From the NCBI GenBank assembly GCA_002449265.1, contig DKCV01000022.1, forward strand, positions 85,601 through 149,600: a stretch of DNA of 64,000 nucleotides, given 5' to 3'. Source of the stretch: Caryophanales bacterium UBA6865. Lineage in GTDB: Bacteria > Bacillota_I > Bacilli_A > RFN20 > CAG-826. A program made the position numbers and the translations under genes. How positions within the stretch are numbered: the stretch's first letter is position 1; each line of letters opens with the position of its first letter. Below are positions 1-9,378 of the stretch, piece by piece. The notes under the pieces were generated by a model. The model had not been told where the DNA came from, searched no databases, and saw only the letters and a program-made list of their open reading frames with translations.

Positions 1-1
1 T

Positions 2-277
2 ATGGACATTACTCTTGATGGTGAAACTCTTGATTTAAGTAGCGTTAATCTCGAAGGCATAGAAGAGACAAAAACCTCTTCACCTTGGGTATGGTATGGA
101 TCTTATCAAGAAATCACCATTGCTACAAAAACTCTCACAAAAGGCTTGCATACGCTAAAAATCAATTGCAAGGAGGCAACAGATGGCGAAACGAGCCAAG
201 AATGGAAGAATGGCGCATTAACCGAAAAAGATCCACACGGAAACTTAGACTATATCCAACTTGTGAAGACAAACTAA
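2..277 (+). CDS. C-terminal end of a surface glycan-binding-like protein (partial)
   Basis: This open frame runs in from the left edge, so only the last 91 or so residues are present and the ATG at base 2 need not be the true start. The end resembles the repeated beta-rich modules of the lipoprotein at 6563-9364: a phrase about an item that is 'TLTKGLHTLKINC' followed by a closing GNLDYIQL, matching the GNW-x-x-I-x-(F/L/M) closings there. This suggests a paralogous extracellular carbohydrate-binding-like module. The gene ends just before a strong hairpin terminator. Function is inferred only from the internal similarity. Confidence 0.5.
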   Translation: MDITLDGETLDLSSVNLEGIEETKTSSPWVWYGSYQEITIATKTLTKGLHTLKINCKEATDGETSQEWKNGALTEKDPHGNLDYIQLVKTN

Positions 278-296
278 ACTAGTTTCTAGTCTTTCA

Positions 297-335
297 AAAG
301 GTCTTGGGCAATAAACGCCTAAGACCTTTTCTTTT
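297..335. terminator. Bidirectional rho-independent terminator
   Basis: An arm AAAGGTCTTGGGC pairs with GCCTAAGACCTTT around a short AT loop, followed by a T-rich tract on the plus strand and an A-rich tract (T-run on the minus strand) on the other side. It lies between two convergent genes and probably ends both. Confidence 0.85.
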
Positions 336-1996
336 CAATGAATTTGTTCAGACTCAATATGAGCTCTCTTTCGATAAAAGGCCATTCCATAAAGAGTGGT
401 AACGCTAGGGGAATAAGGCCTTAGCTCATCAATGTATTCTTTTTCTTTGATTTGTTTGATTGCGTTTAATGCCGACTCCTTTAACCGCGTTTGGCTTGTA
501 TTAGAACCTAATGCTTTTGTTTCAATTATGAACGCGGGCATGTTTCCTTTTGGGCTATACGCCAAAATATCGGCTCTACCGGTTCCTGCATTGACTTCGT
601 TTTTGATGATGTAATCTTTAAAAATCAAAGACAAGGCAACCGAAAGCATAATTTGATAATTCTTTTCTTTTCCAATCTCATAATAGGAAAAAGAAGATAA
701 AAGGTATTTTTCTAAGAAGTCTTTTAATTTAGTAATGTTTCCGTTTTCAAATGCCGATTTTATGTCAATCAAAAGAGGGTAATCGCTATGTGGGATATAA
801 CGCAAAGCCACCTCTCTTTGAAATACGTTTTCGATTTCTTTATTTGGGAAGGAGAGAGAATACAAGAAATCACCGAGTCTATTTTGAATCGTCAAATAGC
901 CACTTGCGAGCAAGAAGGAAAGAACGTTCGCCGGATTAGAATCTAAGTCAAGGTAACTTAAAGCAATATCGATTGGGGCGGAGATACTTTGGTGATTCAA
1001 TAAAGGGAGCAAATAGTCTGAAGAATTTATTTTCTCGATGATATTACCCAAGATAGAATTGTCGCCCGTGTTATTCCAATAAGAGGCGAACTCTCCACCA
1101 TTTTGGATATAGCTTAAAACGGATAAAGGGTTATATACCATTACGTTTCCAAAACGATAATTTCCATACCAATCTCTTAATTTATCTATCTTATCTACGT
1201 ATCCATAATATTTTAAAAGATCTTTCGTTTCTTCTTCTAAAAAACCAAATCCTTCGTCCATATTTGTCGATAGAATTGAATTTGTAACAAGGTTGTTCAA
1301 ACCAGAAAATAATGACTCTTTTGCAATCTGCAATACTCCAGTGAGAACGGCTAGACGGATAGAATCATTACTCTTTAAAGCAGATGAAAATAATTGTTTT
1401 AGGAATAAGATGGCGCGGTCATAAAAACCGTTTTGATATGCGTAGTGCGCTGGCGCATCATATTCATCAATCAGGATAATGATTTTCTTGCCGGAATCTT
1501 TGTATAAAAATGCTGCGAGTTTGGATAAAGAAGATGAAAAATCAAGGTCACTAGCAGTTTCATTTAATATTGAACTGAAGTATGTTTTCTCTTTTTCACT
1601 AAGCTTTTCACTTTTTAATAAGGAAACGTGCCTCTCATATTCGGCGGATATTATTTCTCTTAGTTTATGAATTAAATCATCGTAGCTACTACCGATTGCG
1701 TCTTTCAAATTAAGGTGAATCAGCGGAAAGTTTTGAAAATAATTATCGATAATTCCTTTATTCTCATAAATTTTCTTGTCCAAAAAGAGCGGCGTCTTGT
1801 CTATGTCGCTCTGTTCAAAGAAAGCCTGTAACATCGATAGCATCAAAGATTTGCCAAATCGCCTTGGACGTGTAAAAAGAAGACTTGTCCCTTCTGGGAG
1901 ACTGACTAGATTCGTAATGATATTTGTTTTATCAATGTAATAGCAGTTTTGGCAAATCGCTTCGTAATTATCGATTCCTAAAGGTATTCTTTTCAT
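335..1996 (-). CDS. PF09820-type AAA ATPase with C-terminal PD-(D/E)XK nuclease domain
   Basis: The 553-residue protein begins with IPLGIDNYEAI and the P-loop TRPRRFGKS (about residues 42-50), the signature of the AAA-ATPase-like family PF09820, and ends with a PDDEXK_9-type domain whose motif reads GRADILAYS...FIIETKAL (D...E-x-K intact). Walker B is IIILIDEYD. I chose the ATG at 1996 because AGAGGA lies 8 bases upstream of it; a GTG two codons earlier is possible. The family is abundant in gut bacteria and its function is not established; ATP-driven DNA or protein transactions are inferred. It is transcribed alone toward the terminator at 297-335. Six 10-bp-phased repeats lie directly upstream. 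A frameshifted paralogue lies at 48799-50464. Confidence 0.85.
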   Translation of the reverse strand: MKRIPLGIDNYEAICQNCYYIDKTNIITNLVSLPEGTSLLFTRPRRFGKSLMLSMLQAFFEQSDIDKTPLFLDKKIYENKGIIDNYFQNFPLIHLNLKDAIGSSYDDLIHKLREIISAEYERHVSLLKSEKLSEKEKTYFSSILNETASDLDFSSSLSKLAAFLYKDSGKKIIILIDEYDAPAHYAYQNGFYDRAILFLKQLFSSALKSNDSIRLAVLTGVLQIAKESLFSGLNNLVTNSILSTNMDEGFGFLEEETKDLLKYYGYVDKIDKLRDWYGNYRFGNVMVYNPLSVLSYIQNGGEFASYWNNTGDNSILGNIIEKINSSDYLLPLLNHQSISAPIDIALSYLDLDSNPANVLSFLLASGYLTIQNRLGDFLYSLSFPNKEIENVFQREVALRYIPHSDYPLLIDIKSAFENGNITKLKDFLEKYLLSSFSYYEIGKEKNYQIMLSVALSLIFKDYIIKNEVNAGTGRADILAYSPKGNMPAFIIETKALGSNTSQTRLKESALNAIKQIKEKEYIDELRPYSPSVTTLYGMAFYRKRAHIESEQIH

Positions 1997-2039
1997 GGTC
2001 ACGTCCTCTTTTAAATAATACTACAAAAACAAGTTCCTT

Positions 2040-2094
2040 ACTATGGTATACTACGCGATACTACCTCGTACTACACCGTACTACGCTGCACTAC
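2040..2094. repeat. Six 10-bp-phased ACTAC repeats upstream of the PF09820 gene
   Basis: ACTAT or ACTAC begins at 2040, 2050, 2060, 2070, 2080 and 2090, so the copies fall on one face of the helix. The intervening five bases vary (GGTAT, GCGAT, CTCGT, ACCGT, GCTGC). The array is 44-98 bp upstream of the ATG at 1996 on the minus strand and fits an operator or activator array. It also abuts the DUF3990 remnant that begins near 2092. A comparable 10-bp repeat precedes the paralogous pseudogene at 48799. Confidence 0.75.
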
Positions 2095-2583
2095 AATTCA
2101 AAAAAGGAACGAAAATCAAAACGTTTTTCCGTTTCAAGGGAATGGATGATCCTCGTAGCTTATTTTAGAGGGCAACTAGAGGAATATAAAAACTCCTCTT
2201 TCTTGCAAAAACTTTTAGGAGAACTAAAGGGGATAGACGTAATTGTTGCTCCGATCGTGGATAACACAATGTACTCTATTTTAGGCGAATTCATCGAAGG
2301 AACTATTACGGATTTGCAGTGCCTAATGGCGCTAGACGCTAACCATCTAGGGAAACAATATGCTTTCTTAAGCGATGATGTCTTAAAGCACAAACTAAAG
2401 ATAAAAGAGCGGCTCTATTTTTGCGAAGAGGAAAAAGAAGCGATCAAAAATAGAAAATTGGAAGAATCAGAAATTGGCAAGAACAAAGTGAAGTTAGCTA
2501 AGCGCAAATACGGCGCAAAAGGAAAATATATCGAGAGCACAAAAAGTAATGTCTTTTTTCTAATCTATTTGCGACGAAAATGA
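2092..2583 (+). pseudogene. Truncated DUF3990 gene remnant with internal deletion
   Basis: From about 2092 to 2535 the DNA is a close copy of 13204-13645, the C-terminal half of the DUF3990 gene there, including WMILVAYFRGQLEEYK and VAPIVDNTMYSILGEFIEGTITD. The start, HTH and ADP-ribosyltransferase-like N-terminus are missing. A one-base insertion in a T-run near 2120 breaks the frame relative to the upstream part. At 2521-2535 the sequence GGAAAATATATCGAG is followed by GCAC, exactly as at 14101-14119 at the end of the downstream partner gene, not as at 13631-13645. About 470 bp have therefore been lost between two near-identical 15-mers. The open frame runs on to a stop at 2581-2583 but is not expected to give a functional protein. 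Confidence 0.8.
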
Positions 2584-2693
2584 ATTATCTTTGCAAAAAC
2601 TACATATTTTTATGAAATGAGTGGATATTATGGATGTTTTCGTGTTTTTTCGACAAACCCATTTTAAGGGATGAACGATTAAAATTTTAGCGG

Positions 2694-2790
2694 AAAATGT
2701 GTATATACACAAAAAATGATAAAGGTATATGGATATAAACTATATCAATGTATAATAACTTTGACTAAAAATGTGTATATACACAAAAAA
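2694..2790. promoter_or_regulatory. Promoter flanked by two identical palindromic operators
   Basis: The 14-bp perfect palindrome TGTGTATATACACA occurs at 2698-2711 and 2772-2785, each inside an identical 23-bp block, 74 bp apart (about seven helical turns). A TATAAT -10 box at 2751-2756 lies between them. The second copy ends 14 bases before the ATG at 2800, leaving room for the AAGGAG ribosome binding site. The geometry suits cooperative or looped repression of the ATPase gene. Self-repression by that ATPase is inference. Confidence 0.8.
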
Positions 2791-2799
2791 GGAGAAAAT

Positions 2800-4128
2800 A
2801 TGATCGCAAGAGATAGATATTTGAAACGATTAATATCATTACAAAAAAACGGACGCTTGAAGATTATTACCGGGATACGAAGGTGCGGCAAATCATATCT
2901 TTTGAATGAAATTTATCGAAACTATCTTATTTCAAGTGGTGTCGATGATAAACATATCATCTATATCGCTTTTGACGACAATACGAACAACAATTTACTC
3001 AATCCTTTAGAATTAGATCGATATTTGAGAAATAAGATTGTCGATAATGACATGTATTATTTTTTGCTCGATGAAGTTCAAAGAATCTTCACCATTATTA
3101 ATCCGATATTTACGAATGGCGAAATTGCACTTTGCAAGGATCCTTTTGATGAAAGGGCTTATGGATTTCAAAACGTAGTCAATGGGCTAAGAATGATTAA
3201 AAACGCTGACGTTTATATTACTGGTAGCAACTCCCGATTTCTTAGTAAAGACATCATGACGGAGTTCCGCGATCGTGGCGATGAAGTCTATGTTCAGCCA
3301 CTATCTTTTAAAGAAATTGTTGATTCTTTCCATCCCCAGAATCCTATAGAGGCGTTAAAAGAATATATGATGTATGGTGGCTTGCCTTTAGTATTAACAC
3401 TTAATACTGATGAAGCAAAAAAGAAATACTTAAACGATGTTTTTGCATTGACCTATTACAAAGATGTCGAAGAAAGAAACAAAATCGAAAAAAAGAGCGA
3501 GCTTGATACTTTGGTTCGAATTATGGCAAGCAATTTTGGAAGTCTAACCAATCCCCAGAAAATCGAGGAAACATTTAATTCTGTTGAACATTCTTCTTTA
3601 TCGAAAAACACAATTTCTAAATATTTAGACTATCTTGAGGATGCGTTTATCATCAAAAAAGCAACGCGATATGACATCAAAGGCAGAAAAGAAATAGGCG
3701 CAACGTACAAATATTATTTTGTCGATCTTGGTTTGCGGAATTCTAGAGTTAATTTCCTTCATCGAGACGATGGACACGTCATGGAAAACATTGTTTACAA
3801 TGAATTAATCCGAAGGGGATATTCAGTTCAAGTCGGCGTTGTGACAATTTATGAAAAAGACAAAAATCAAAAGACAGTACGGAAAAATTTAGAAACGGAC
3901 TTTATCGCTTCCATGGGGGACAAATATTATTATATTCAATCTGCTTACGAAATTGATAGCGAAGCAAAACTTGAGCAAGAAAGGAAATCGTTAATTAATA
4001 TCGACAATTCTTTTAAAAAGATAATCATCACCATGGAAGTAGGCCCAGTCCGTCGAGATGAACACGGAATTGTTTATATCGATATGCTTAAGTTCCTTTT
4101 GAACGAAAATAGTCTCGACATTTTTTAA
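2800..4128 (+). CDS. AAA_14-DUF4143 ATPase, CGK-type P-loop, decayed nuclease motif
   Basis: This 442-residue protein has P-loop GIRRCGKS (25-32), Walker B FLLDEVQ (91-92 DE), sensor motif ITGSNS and the family phrase YMMYGGLP, then a winged-helix-like linker and a DUF4143 domain. The usual nuclease E-x-K is replaced: ETDFIASMGDKYYYIQSAYEI keeps D but has QSA where PIEVK is expected, so catalysis is doubtful. I chose the ATG at 2800 because AAGGAG precedes it and it matches MIRRDLLLEKL of the relative at 14541-15755; an upstream ATG at 2716 falls inside the operator block. It is monocistronic. Compared with its relative it has a small insertion after Walker B (about residues 95-120). The cellular role is unknown. 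Confidence 0.85.
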   Translation: MIARDRYLKRLISLQKNGRLKIITGIRRCGKSYLLNEIYRNYLISSGVDDKHIIYIAFDDNTNNNLLNPLELDRYLRNKIVDNDMYYFLLDEVQRIFTIINPIFTNGEIALCKDPFDERAYGFQNVVNGLRMIKNADVYITGSNSRFLSKDIMTEFRDRGDEVYVQPLSFKEIVDSFHPQNPIEALKEYMMYGGLPLVLTLNTDEAKKKYLNDVFALTYYKDVEERNKIEKKSELDTLVRIMASNFGSLTNPQKIEETFNSVEHSSLSKNTISKYLDYLEDAFIIKKATRYDIKGRKEIGATYKYYFVDLGLRNSRVNFLHRDDGHVMENIVYNELIRRGYSVQVGVVTIYEKDKNQKTVRKNLETDFIASMGDKYYYIQSAYEIDSEAKLEQERKSLINIDNSFKKIIITMEVGPVRRDEHGIVYIDMLKFLLNENSLDIF

Positions 4129-4435
4129 ATGACGGAAGACTAATAAGCGCTTCGCAAAAACTCGATTTGGTATCCCTTCTTCATAAAAGAAAAGTCATAT
4201 ATCCCTGCAAAAACGCCTCTAATTTATAAAAAATACGAAGTTACTCTAAATTTCATCGTCTTTCTTTTGTTAGCTTCCAAAAAATAGAAAAAGCAAATGA
4301 ATTAAAATTACTAGAAGCATTTTCTTCTATTTTTGTAGCGTGTTTGCTTTCTTTTTGTGCTTTTACCAATCAAATTGAATTTTATTAATAATGTGATTAT
4401 TTTAATAAATATAGGCCGCTTTGTAGGTATAAGAA
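4129..4435. other. AT-rich intergenic region
   Basis: No convincing reading frame or RNA gene is visible. The region must hold the promoter of the two-component operon that starts at 4436, but I could not fix -35 and -10 boxes with confidence. Confidence 0.5.
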
Positions 4436-5161
4436 ATGGGAACGTTAAAAATCGCGATTGTTGAAGACGATAAGAATTACCATGATGTGATAAGAGATTT
4501 TTTAACGGCCTATTGCTCGAAAAACGGCATCGACTTTTCAATCACTGATTATTATGACGGGGTTTCTTTTCTTCGTGATTCTTTATTAGAACTAGACCTT
4601 ATTTTCTTAGATATCGAAATGCCCTTAATGAACGGAATTGAAATCGGCAAGAAGATTCGCGAATTACAAATTGATACTCCCATCGTTATTATTTCCCATT
4701 CTTCCGCCTATGCTTTAAAAGGGTATGAGATTGAGGCTAAAGGATATATTGTGAAACCTATCTCACAATATAATTTCGAATTCGTGATGGATAAGGTCAT
4801 TGGCGAATTAAAGAAAAGTAACAAAGACGAATATCTTTCCATCAAGACGAGAAAAGAAATAACAAGAATTAAGCTCGACGATCTTCTTTTCATTGAAGTG
4901 GATGAACACGATTTGTCTTTTCACATCAAAGGTGATAAAAACATCACGATTCGCGGGAAAATCGGAGAATATGAAAAACTCCTTGAAGGCAAATCCTTTT
5001 TCCGTATTAACAATTGCTATTTGGTGAATCTTAAATATTGCCTTGATATTGATGTGAGCAAATCAATTGTCACTATCGAAGGCAAAAACTTATCGATTGC
5101 AAGAGGCAGAAAAAAGGCCTTCCTAGAACGGTTCAATGAATTTATGGGAGAACTCCTATAA
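4436..5161 (+). CDS. LytTR-family response regulator
   Basis: The 241-residue protein has an N-terminal receiver domain with acidic pocket EDD (10-12), phosphoacceptor D59 in LIFLDIEMP and K107 in VKPIS, followed by a LytTR DNA-binding domain from about residue 140 (KTRKEITRIKLDDLLFIEV...FFRINNCYLVNL). LytTR regulators bind direct repeats upstream of surface, competence or virulence genes in Firmicutes. Its stop overlaps the start of the histidine kinase (TAATG), so the two are translationally coupled. The adjacent surface lipoprotein and GH3 genes at 6563-12465 are the obvious candidate targets (inference). A paralogous pair lies at 42715-44807. Confidence 0.92.
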   Translation: MGTLKIAIVEDDKNYHDVIRDFLTAYCSKNGIDFSITDYYDGVSFLRDSLLELDLIFLDIEMPLMNGIEIGKKIRELQIDTPIVIISHSSAYALKGYEIEAKGYIVKPISQYNFEFVMDKVIGELKKSNKDEYLSIKTRKEITRIKLDDLLFIEVDEHDLSFHIKGDKNITIRGKIGEYEKLLEGKSFFRINNCYLVNLKYCLDIDVSKSIVTIEGKNLSIARGRKKAFLERFNEFMGELL

Positions 5162-6474
5162 TGTATGACCAATATCACGCGGATGAGGCAATACTCTATT
5201 ACCTTTTTCGCTTTGTGCTCCCGCTTTTCTTTGCCGAAACTATCACATTTATCAATGCGCCGAGAAGAAAGCATTGGATCGCTTATTTTATTTGCTATAA
5301 CATTCTTTTTCTTGTCGCAAGCGTCGCTCTTCCTTATTACAACATTAACATCAAGATAGGATGGTTCAGCGTTGTCTTTTTGCTGATTTTCCTTTTGAGT
5401 TTCATCCCCTTAATCGGGACGTATAAATTAAAGATCACGGGTTTACTCTTCCTTGCTTTTTCTAGCTATACCGCCCAAAACCTGGTGGATAACCTTTGGA
5501 CTTTGATTTATAAGCTTACGAATAGCGATAATCAAATTGTCGCTTTTGCTATTTATCTATCCTCTTACGCTATTTTCTATACGCTTTATTACTTTTTCTT
5601 TGTCCGCATACTTAAAGACAACAAAACGGTTAATATCGATAACAAAACCATCATACTTATCTCTGGACTATCCTTACTCATCGTTTATATCTTGTCGATG
5701 TATGCCCAACATCAAAATAATGGAAATACGGATGTGAGCACTCAGATTTATGCGGTCCTCGCTTGTTTCTTTCTTCTTTGCATTCAGTTCAACATCTTCC
5801 GTTCTAAAAAACTGAAAGACGATAAGGAAACGCTAGAAAAAGTCATCTCGTTTCAGCAAGACAAGTTCAATCAATCCAAAAGAATGAATGAGCTGATTAA
5901 TATCAAATGCCATGACTTAAAACATCAAATCGAGTCTTTGAAGAATAGTGCGCAACTAGAAGAAGAAAGGAAGAAACTCGACGATATTAAAAAGCAAGTG
6001 GATATCTATGATAATTCTATTTCTAGTGGTAGCCCCATCATTGATATGGTGATTCACGAAAAATCGATGATTTGCCAAAAAGAAAAGATCCAGTTATCGA
6101 TGATTATTCAAGGAGACAAATTCTCTTTTATCGATGATACGGATTTATACACCTTATTTGAAAACGCGTTGGATAACGCGATTAAAGCCGTTTTAAAAGA
6201 AGAAGCGGATAAACGAATTATTTTTATTAATGCCCAATATCGGGGGAATTGCTTACTATGCAAAATTGAGAACTATTGTTCATCCCCTCTTACTTTTGTA
6301 GACGGCTTGCCCCAAACCGATGGCGACACTCGCTACCATGGCTATGGCACAAAATCGATTCGATACATGATCGAAAAATATAACGGCCTATGCTCTTTTA
6401 AGTTAGAAAATAATCATTTTTCTTTAACAATGCTATTCCCGCTTAGAAAAGAACAAACTAAGTCATCTCAATAG
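5161..6474 (+). CDS. GHKL (AgrC-like) sensor histidine kinase
   Basis: The 437-residue protein has about six hydrophobic segments in residues 10-212, a coiled region, then a kinase core with H-box KCHDLKHQIE (H251), N-box FENALDNAIKA (N335, N339) and G-box HGYGTKS (393-399), typical of the HATPase_c_5/AgrC class that partners LytTR regulators. GGGAGAA inside the regulator's last codons is the ribosome binding site. The ligand is unknown; in this class it is often a peptide, but no cognate peptide gene is recognisable nearby. The gene ends before a roughly 90-bp gap leading to the lipoprotein. Confidence 0.9.
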   Translation: MYDQYHADEAILYYLFRFVLPLFFAETITFINAPRRKHWIAYFICYNILFLVASVALPYYNINIKIGWFSVVFLLIFLLSFIPLIGTYKLKITGLLFLAFSSYTAQNLVDNLWTLIYKLTNSDNQIVAFAIYLSSYAIFYTLYYFFFVRILKDNKTVNIDNKTIILISGLSLLIVYILSMYAQHQNNGNTDVSTQIYAVLACFFLLCIQFNIFRSKKLKDDKETLEKVISFQQDKFNQSKRMNELINIKCHDLKHQIESLKNSAQLEEERKKLDDIKKQVDIYDNSISSGSPIIDMVIHEKSMICQKEKIQLSMIIQGDKFSFIDDTDLYTLFENALDNAIKAVLKEEADKRIIFINAQYRGNCLLCKIENYCSSPLTFVDGLPQTDGDTRYHGYGTKSIRYMIEKYNGLCSFKLENNHFSLTMLFPLRKEQTKSSQ

Positions 6475-6513
6475 CAAAGCAAGGAAATCGACAAAATATT
6501 TTTTCTTATTTTT

Positions 6514-6533
6514 ATAGAATGTAACCACTTACA
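6514..6533 (+). promoter_or_regulatory. Possible promoter with cre-like dyad
   Basis: A TATAGA/TAGAAT -10-like element at about 6514-6519 runs into TGTAACCACTTACA (6520-6533). That 14-mer fits the CcpA cre consensus TGWAANCGNTNWCA at all positions except the central G. The setting in front of carbohydrate-related genes makes catabolite control plausible, but the lost central CG weakens the call. Confidence 0.3.
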
Positions 6534-6562
6534 TGCATAAAAAAGAAAGGAATTCTCTTTGT

Positions 6563-9364
6563 ATGAAGAAAAAAAGAAAGATTTGCTTACTACTTTCTCC
6601 TTTGCTCTTCGTTGGTCTTTTGGCCTCTTGCCAAGTAGCAGGTGGCACTGAAATCAATGGAGATGGTGAATGGTATGGACTTGGGTTCCAAGTCGACCAA
6701 ACTTGCCGAAAAGACTATCTAATCGGCGAAACCCCTTCCGTGAATGATTTCGGCGGCTTAGGGTATGATGGAGGGGATGAGGTCAAAGTAAAGTCGAGTG
6801 AACTTACGGTTGAACCAGCTCGCCCTTTAACGGAAGAAGACAAAACCCTTACCTTTACTTGGAAGGGGAATAAAACCGGCAAAGAATACAAAACAACTTG
6901 GAACATCAATGTCGGGAAGAAGCTCATTTCTCAATGCGAAAAGATGGATAAGGCCCCGGTGAAATATGTCGAGCCTGAACATACGTTGAACCATAAAGGC
7001 GGAGAAGTTGATCCAAATAGTGACGATAATGAAGTTAACACAATCGACACCTACGCTGCGACTCCTAATGGCATTCAAAATGTGAATTTTTCGGATGAAG
7101 AAGAATGCCTCGATAGCGTTTCTGATGGTTCGCGTTTTGAATTTAATTACACCGCTTCAGAGAAGGGTTTCATCCATATTTACGCTAGCGTTGCTTCTAA
7201 TTCCATCATGTGGAGTGGTGAATACCCACTTGATTATGGAAACGACAAAAATGGTCCTATCTCTGGATCTCAGGCTTTAGATTTACAAAGCATCGTTACC
7301 ATCAAAAATAACGAAAACGTTGTCGACGCAAAAAAATACGCTAGCATTGCGGAAACCGCCCTTACCAAAGACATCATGAAACCTTATGTTGAATCAAAGT
7401 CCTTCAACAATTGGTATTCCCCTCTTTACGCCGCTACCCACAATTTTGAAAGAAGGTGGCTAGGTGTTGTGCCGCTTGAAGTTGGTGAAAACGCAATTAC
7501 ATTGAATCTTCATGGAACCGATATGACTTGCCCTTGGGCTTATAAACAAATTGCGTGTGGCAACTGGGATTATATCGAACTCGACTATGTTGGTGAAAAC
7601 GAAGCCTATCATCCAACTTCGTTACAGGTTCTAAAATCGAAGAACAACTATATTTATGGCGATAAGTACGATAAGAGCGCGCTTGAAGTTCTCGCTAGTG
7701 ATGAAAATGGCGTCATGGAAGAAGTTAATCCTAACGATATTGCCTTAAATGAAACATTAGGATTATCGCAAACTAGCGTCACTCTTAATTACAAAGGCGC
7801 TTCAGTCGATGTTCCAGTAGAAGTTTCGACTAGTCTCCATTCTGAAGTTGGCGAAGATAATAGTGCGGTAACTTTAGACAAAGTTGAAAACAGCCAAGCA
7901 AAGAAAAAAGTTGCTTTCGCTGGATCTAAAAAATCTTATGTTAGTGGTTTAAGCAAAGGCGATTCTTTCAACTTTACGTACAATAATGGCAATAACCTTA
8001 GGGGGAAACTTGCTCTTTACGCAGATGTCGCTTCCGATCATTTTGTATGGCAAAGCTTAACGGACTTAAAACCTGAAATTGCCGGTGGGGGAGCTCGTTT
8101 CTCTAACGACATCAATCTAAAAGATAGGATTAAGGTTACCAATAACGGCACTGAAACCGCTCTTAGCGACATTATCGTGAAAGGGAAAGCAATCACAAAA
8201 GACACCGATATGGCTTCTGCTGATGCTAATTACATAAAAGACCCTTGGTTTGCCTCTTATTATTGGACTTGCGAACAATTTGAAAAGGTTAAAATTGCTG
8301 AAGTTGATTTAACTGAAGGGACCAATAATATTGAGATTTCCTTCCCTCATGATTGGGTGAGCGAAGGTATAAGTGGGAATGGCAACTGGGCTTCGATTGA
8401 TTTCTATTTATTAGACGAAACCATTACTAGAACCCCAAAAGCTATCGTTACAACATCGAAAGCAAATTCCTTCCTCTTCGGCGAAAAATTCTCACTAGAC
8501 GGGTATTCCTTCTCCGTAGAATACAATGACGGCTATTTAGAAGGCATTGATAATAGCGATGTAACGATCGTCGATGCTGATACCACTTTAGATATCGGCC
8601 AAACGGAAGTGAAACTCCGTTATAAAGAGACGGAATTTAGTGCTCCGATTATCGTCACGGATACTCTTACAACTAACTTGGGGCAAGAGGTAGATGGAAC
8701 AAGCAACATTTATAACTACGGGAAAGTGAAATACGTTAAAGGCGAAAATGAAACAACAGATAATCACGCCCAAAAGGCAAATGGGCGATTAGATGTCGGA
8801 AGTTATCTAGAAAAAGTGACCATTGGTTCCTATTTCGAAATGGAAATCGATAGCCCTAGCGATAATGTTTCCGTGGAAATTCGTGGCGAAATCGCAACTA
8901 ACGCTTTCAAGATGAATGAATCATTTACTGAAAGCAATGCACCATTTGAAGGCTACTATGGTGGTGGTTGCATTGTTGGTTCTAACGACTTGGAATTAGC
9001 AAAGTCACTCGACTTAACGAATACCGTTGGGGGAGTTACCACCGATTCCACCGTGAATCCAAACGCTATTGCTTCTGGTCACGATGTCACTAGTAACGAC
9101 GAAGATTTAGCAAATAAGAGATTTGGTAGACTCGATGAGAGCGGAAATGTCAAAGCTAATGACAAATGGGATTCTTGGGGGCTTGGTACGTATGTCGCCA
9201 CCGAGCAGTTCGAAGAAATCGTAATTGGTACAGTTACTCTAAAGAAGGGCAAAAACACCATTCGACTCACCTTTAAAGATGGCGGTCAAGCACATGGCGC
9301 ATATTCTGTTGGCGGCGTTGCATGTGGCAACTGGAAGAGCATTACGATGAAAATTTCTAAATAA
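6563..9364 (+). CDS. Large modular surface lipoprotein with three repeated glycan-binding-like modules
   Basis: The ATG at 6563 is preceded by GAAAGGA and opens a lipoprotein signal peptide ending in LLASC (lipid-modified C23), giving 933 residues; a start ten codons upstream lacks a site. Three homologous modules of roughly 200 residues follow, each with a beta-sandwich-like stretch (FEFNYTAS, FNFTYNNG, FEMEIDSP; then ASVASNSIMW, ADVASDHFVW, GEIATNAFKM) and a closing ACGNWDYI, GNGNWASI or ACGNWKSI. Between them lie Ig-like Big_3 segments with phrases such as YIYGDKYD and FLFGEKFS. This fits an extracellular carbohydrate- or adhesion-binding protein. It is followed after 14 bp by the GH3 gene, so the two probably form an operon. 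Confidence 0.75.
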   Translation: MKKKRKICLLLSPLLFVGLLASCQVAGGTEINGDGEWYGLGFQVDQTCRKDYLIGETPSVNDFGGLGYDGGDEVKVKSSELTVEPARPLTEEDKTLTFTWKGNKTGKEYKTTWNINVGKKLISQCEKMDKAPVKYVEPEHTLNHKGGEVDPNSDDNEVNTIDTYAATPNGIQNVNFSDEEECLDSVSDGSRFEFNYTASEKGFIHIYASVASNSIMWSGEYPLDYGNDKNGPISGSQALDLQSIVTIKNNENVVDAKKYASIAETALTKDIMKPYVESKSFNNWYSPLYAATHNFERRWLGVVPLEVGENAITLNLHGTDMTCPWAYKQIACGNWDYIELDYVGENEAYHPTSLQVLKSKNNYIYGDKYDKSALEVLASDENGVMEEVNPNDIALNETLGLSQTSVTLNYKGASVDVPVEVSTSLHSEVGEDNSAVTLDKVENSQAKKKVAFAGSKKSYVSGLSKGDSFNFTYNNGNNLRGKLALYADVASDHFVWQSLTDLKPEIAGGGARFSNDINLKDRIKVTNNGTETALSDIIVKGKAITKDTDMASADANYIKDPWFASYYWTCEQFEKVKIAEVDLTEGTNNIEISFPHDWVSEGISGNGNWASIDFYLLDETITRTPKAIVTTSKANSFLFGEKFSLDGYSFSVEYNDGYLEGIDNSDVTIVDADTTLDIGQTEVKLRYKETEFSAPIIVTDTLTTNLGQEVDGTSNIYNYGKVKYVKGENETTDNHAQKANGRLDVGSYLEKVTIGSYFEMEIDSPSDNVSVEIRGEIATNAFKMNESFTESNAPFEGYYGGGCIVGSNDLELAKSLDLTNTVGGVTTDSTVNPNAIASGHDVTSNDEDLANKRFGRLDESGNVKANDKWDSWGLGTYVATEQFEEIVIGTVTLKKGKNTIRLTFKDGGQAHGAYSVGGVACGNWKSITMKISK

Positions 9365-9378
9365 GGAAAAATAAAACA

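Noticed and set aside
1924..2583. A real 219-residue plus-strand protein
   Set aside because: The 5' part is antisense to the PF09820 gene start and runs through its repeat array; only 2092-2535 is homologous to DUF3990, in a broken context.
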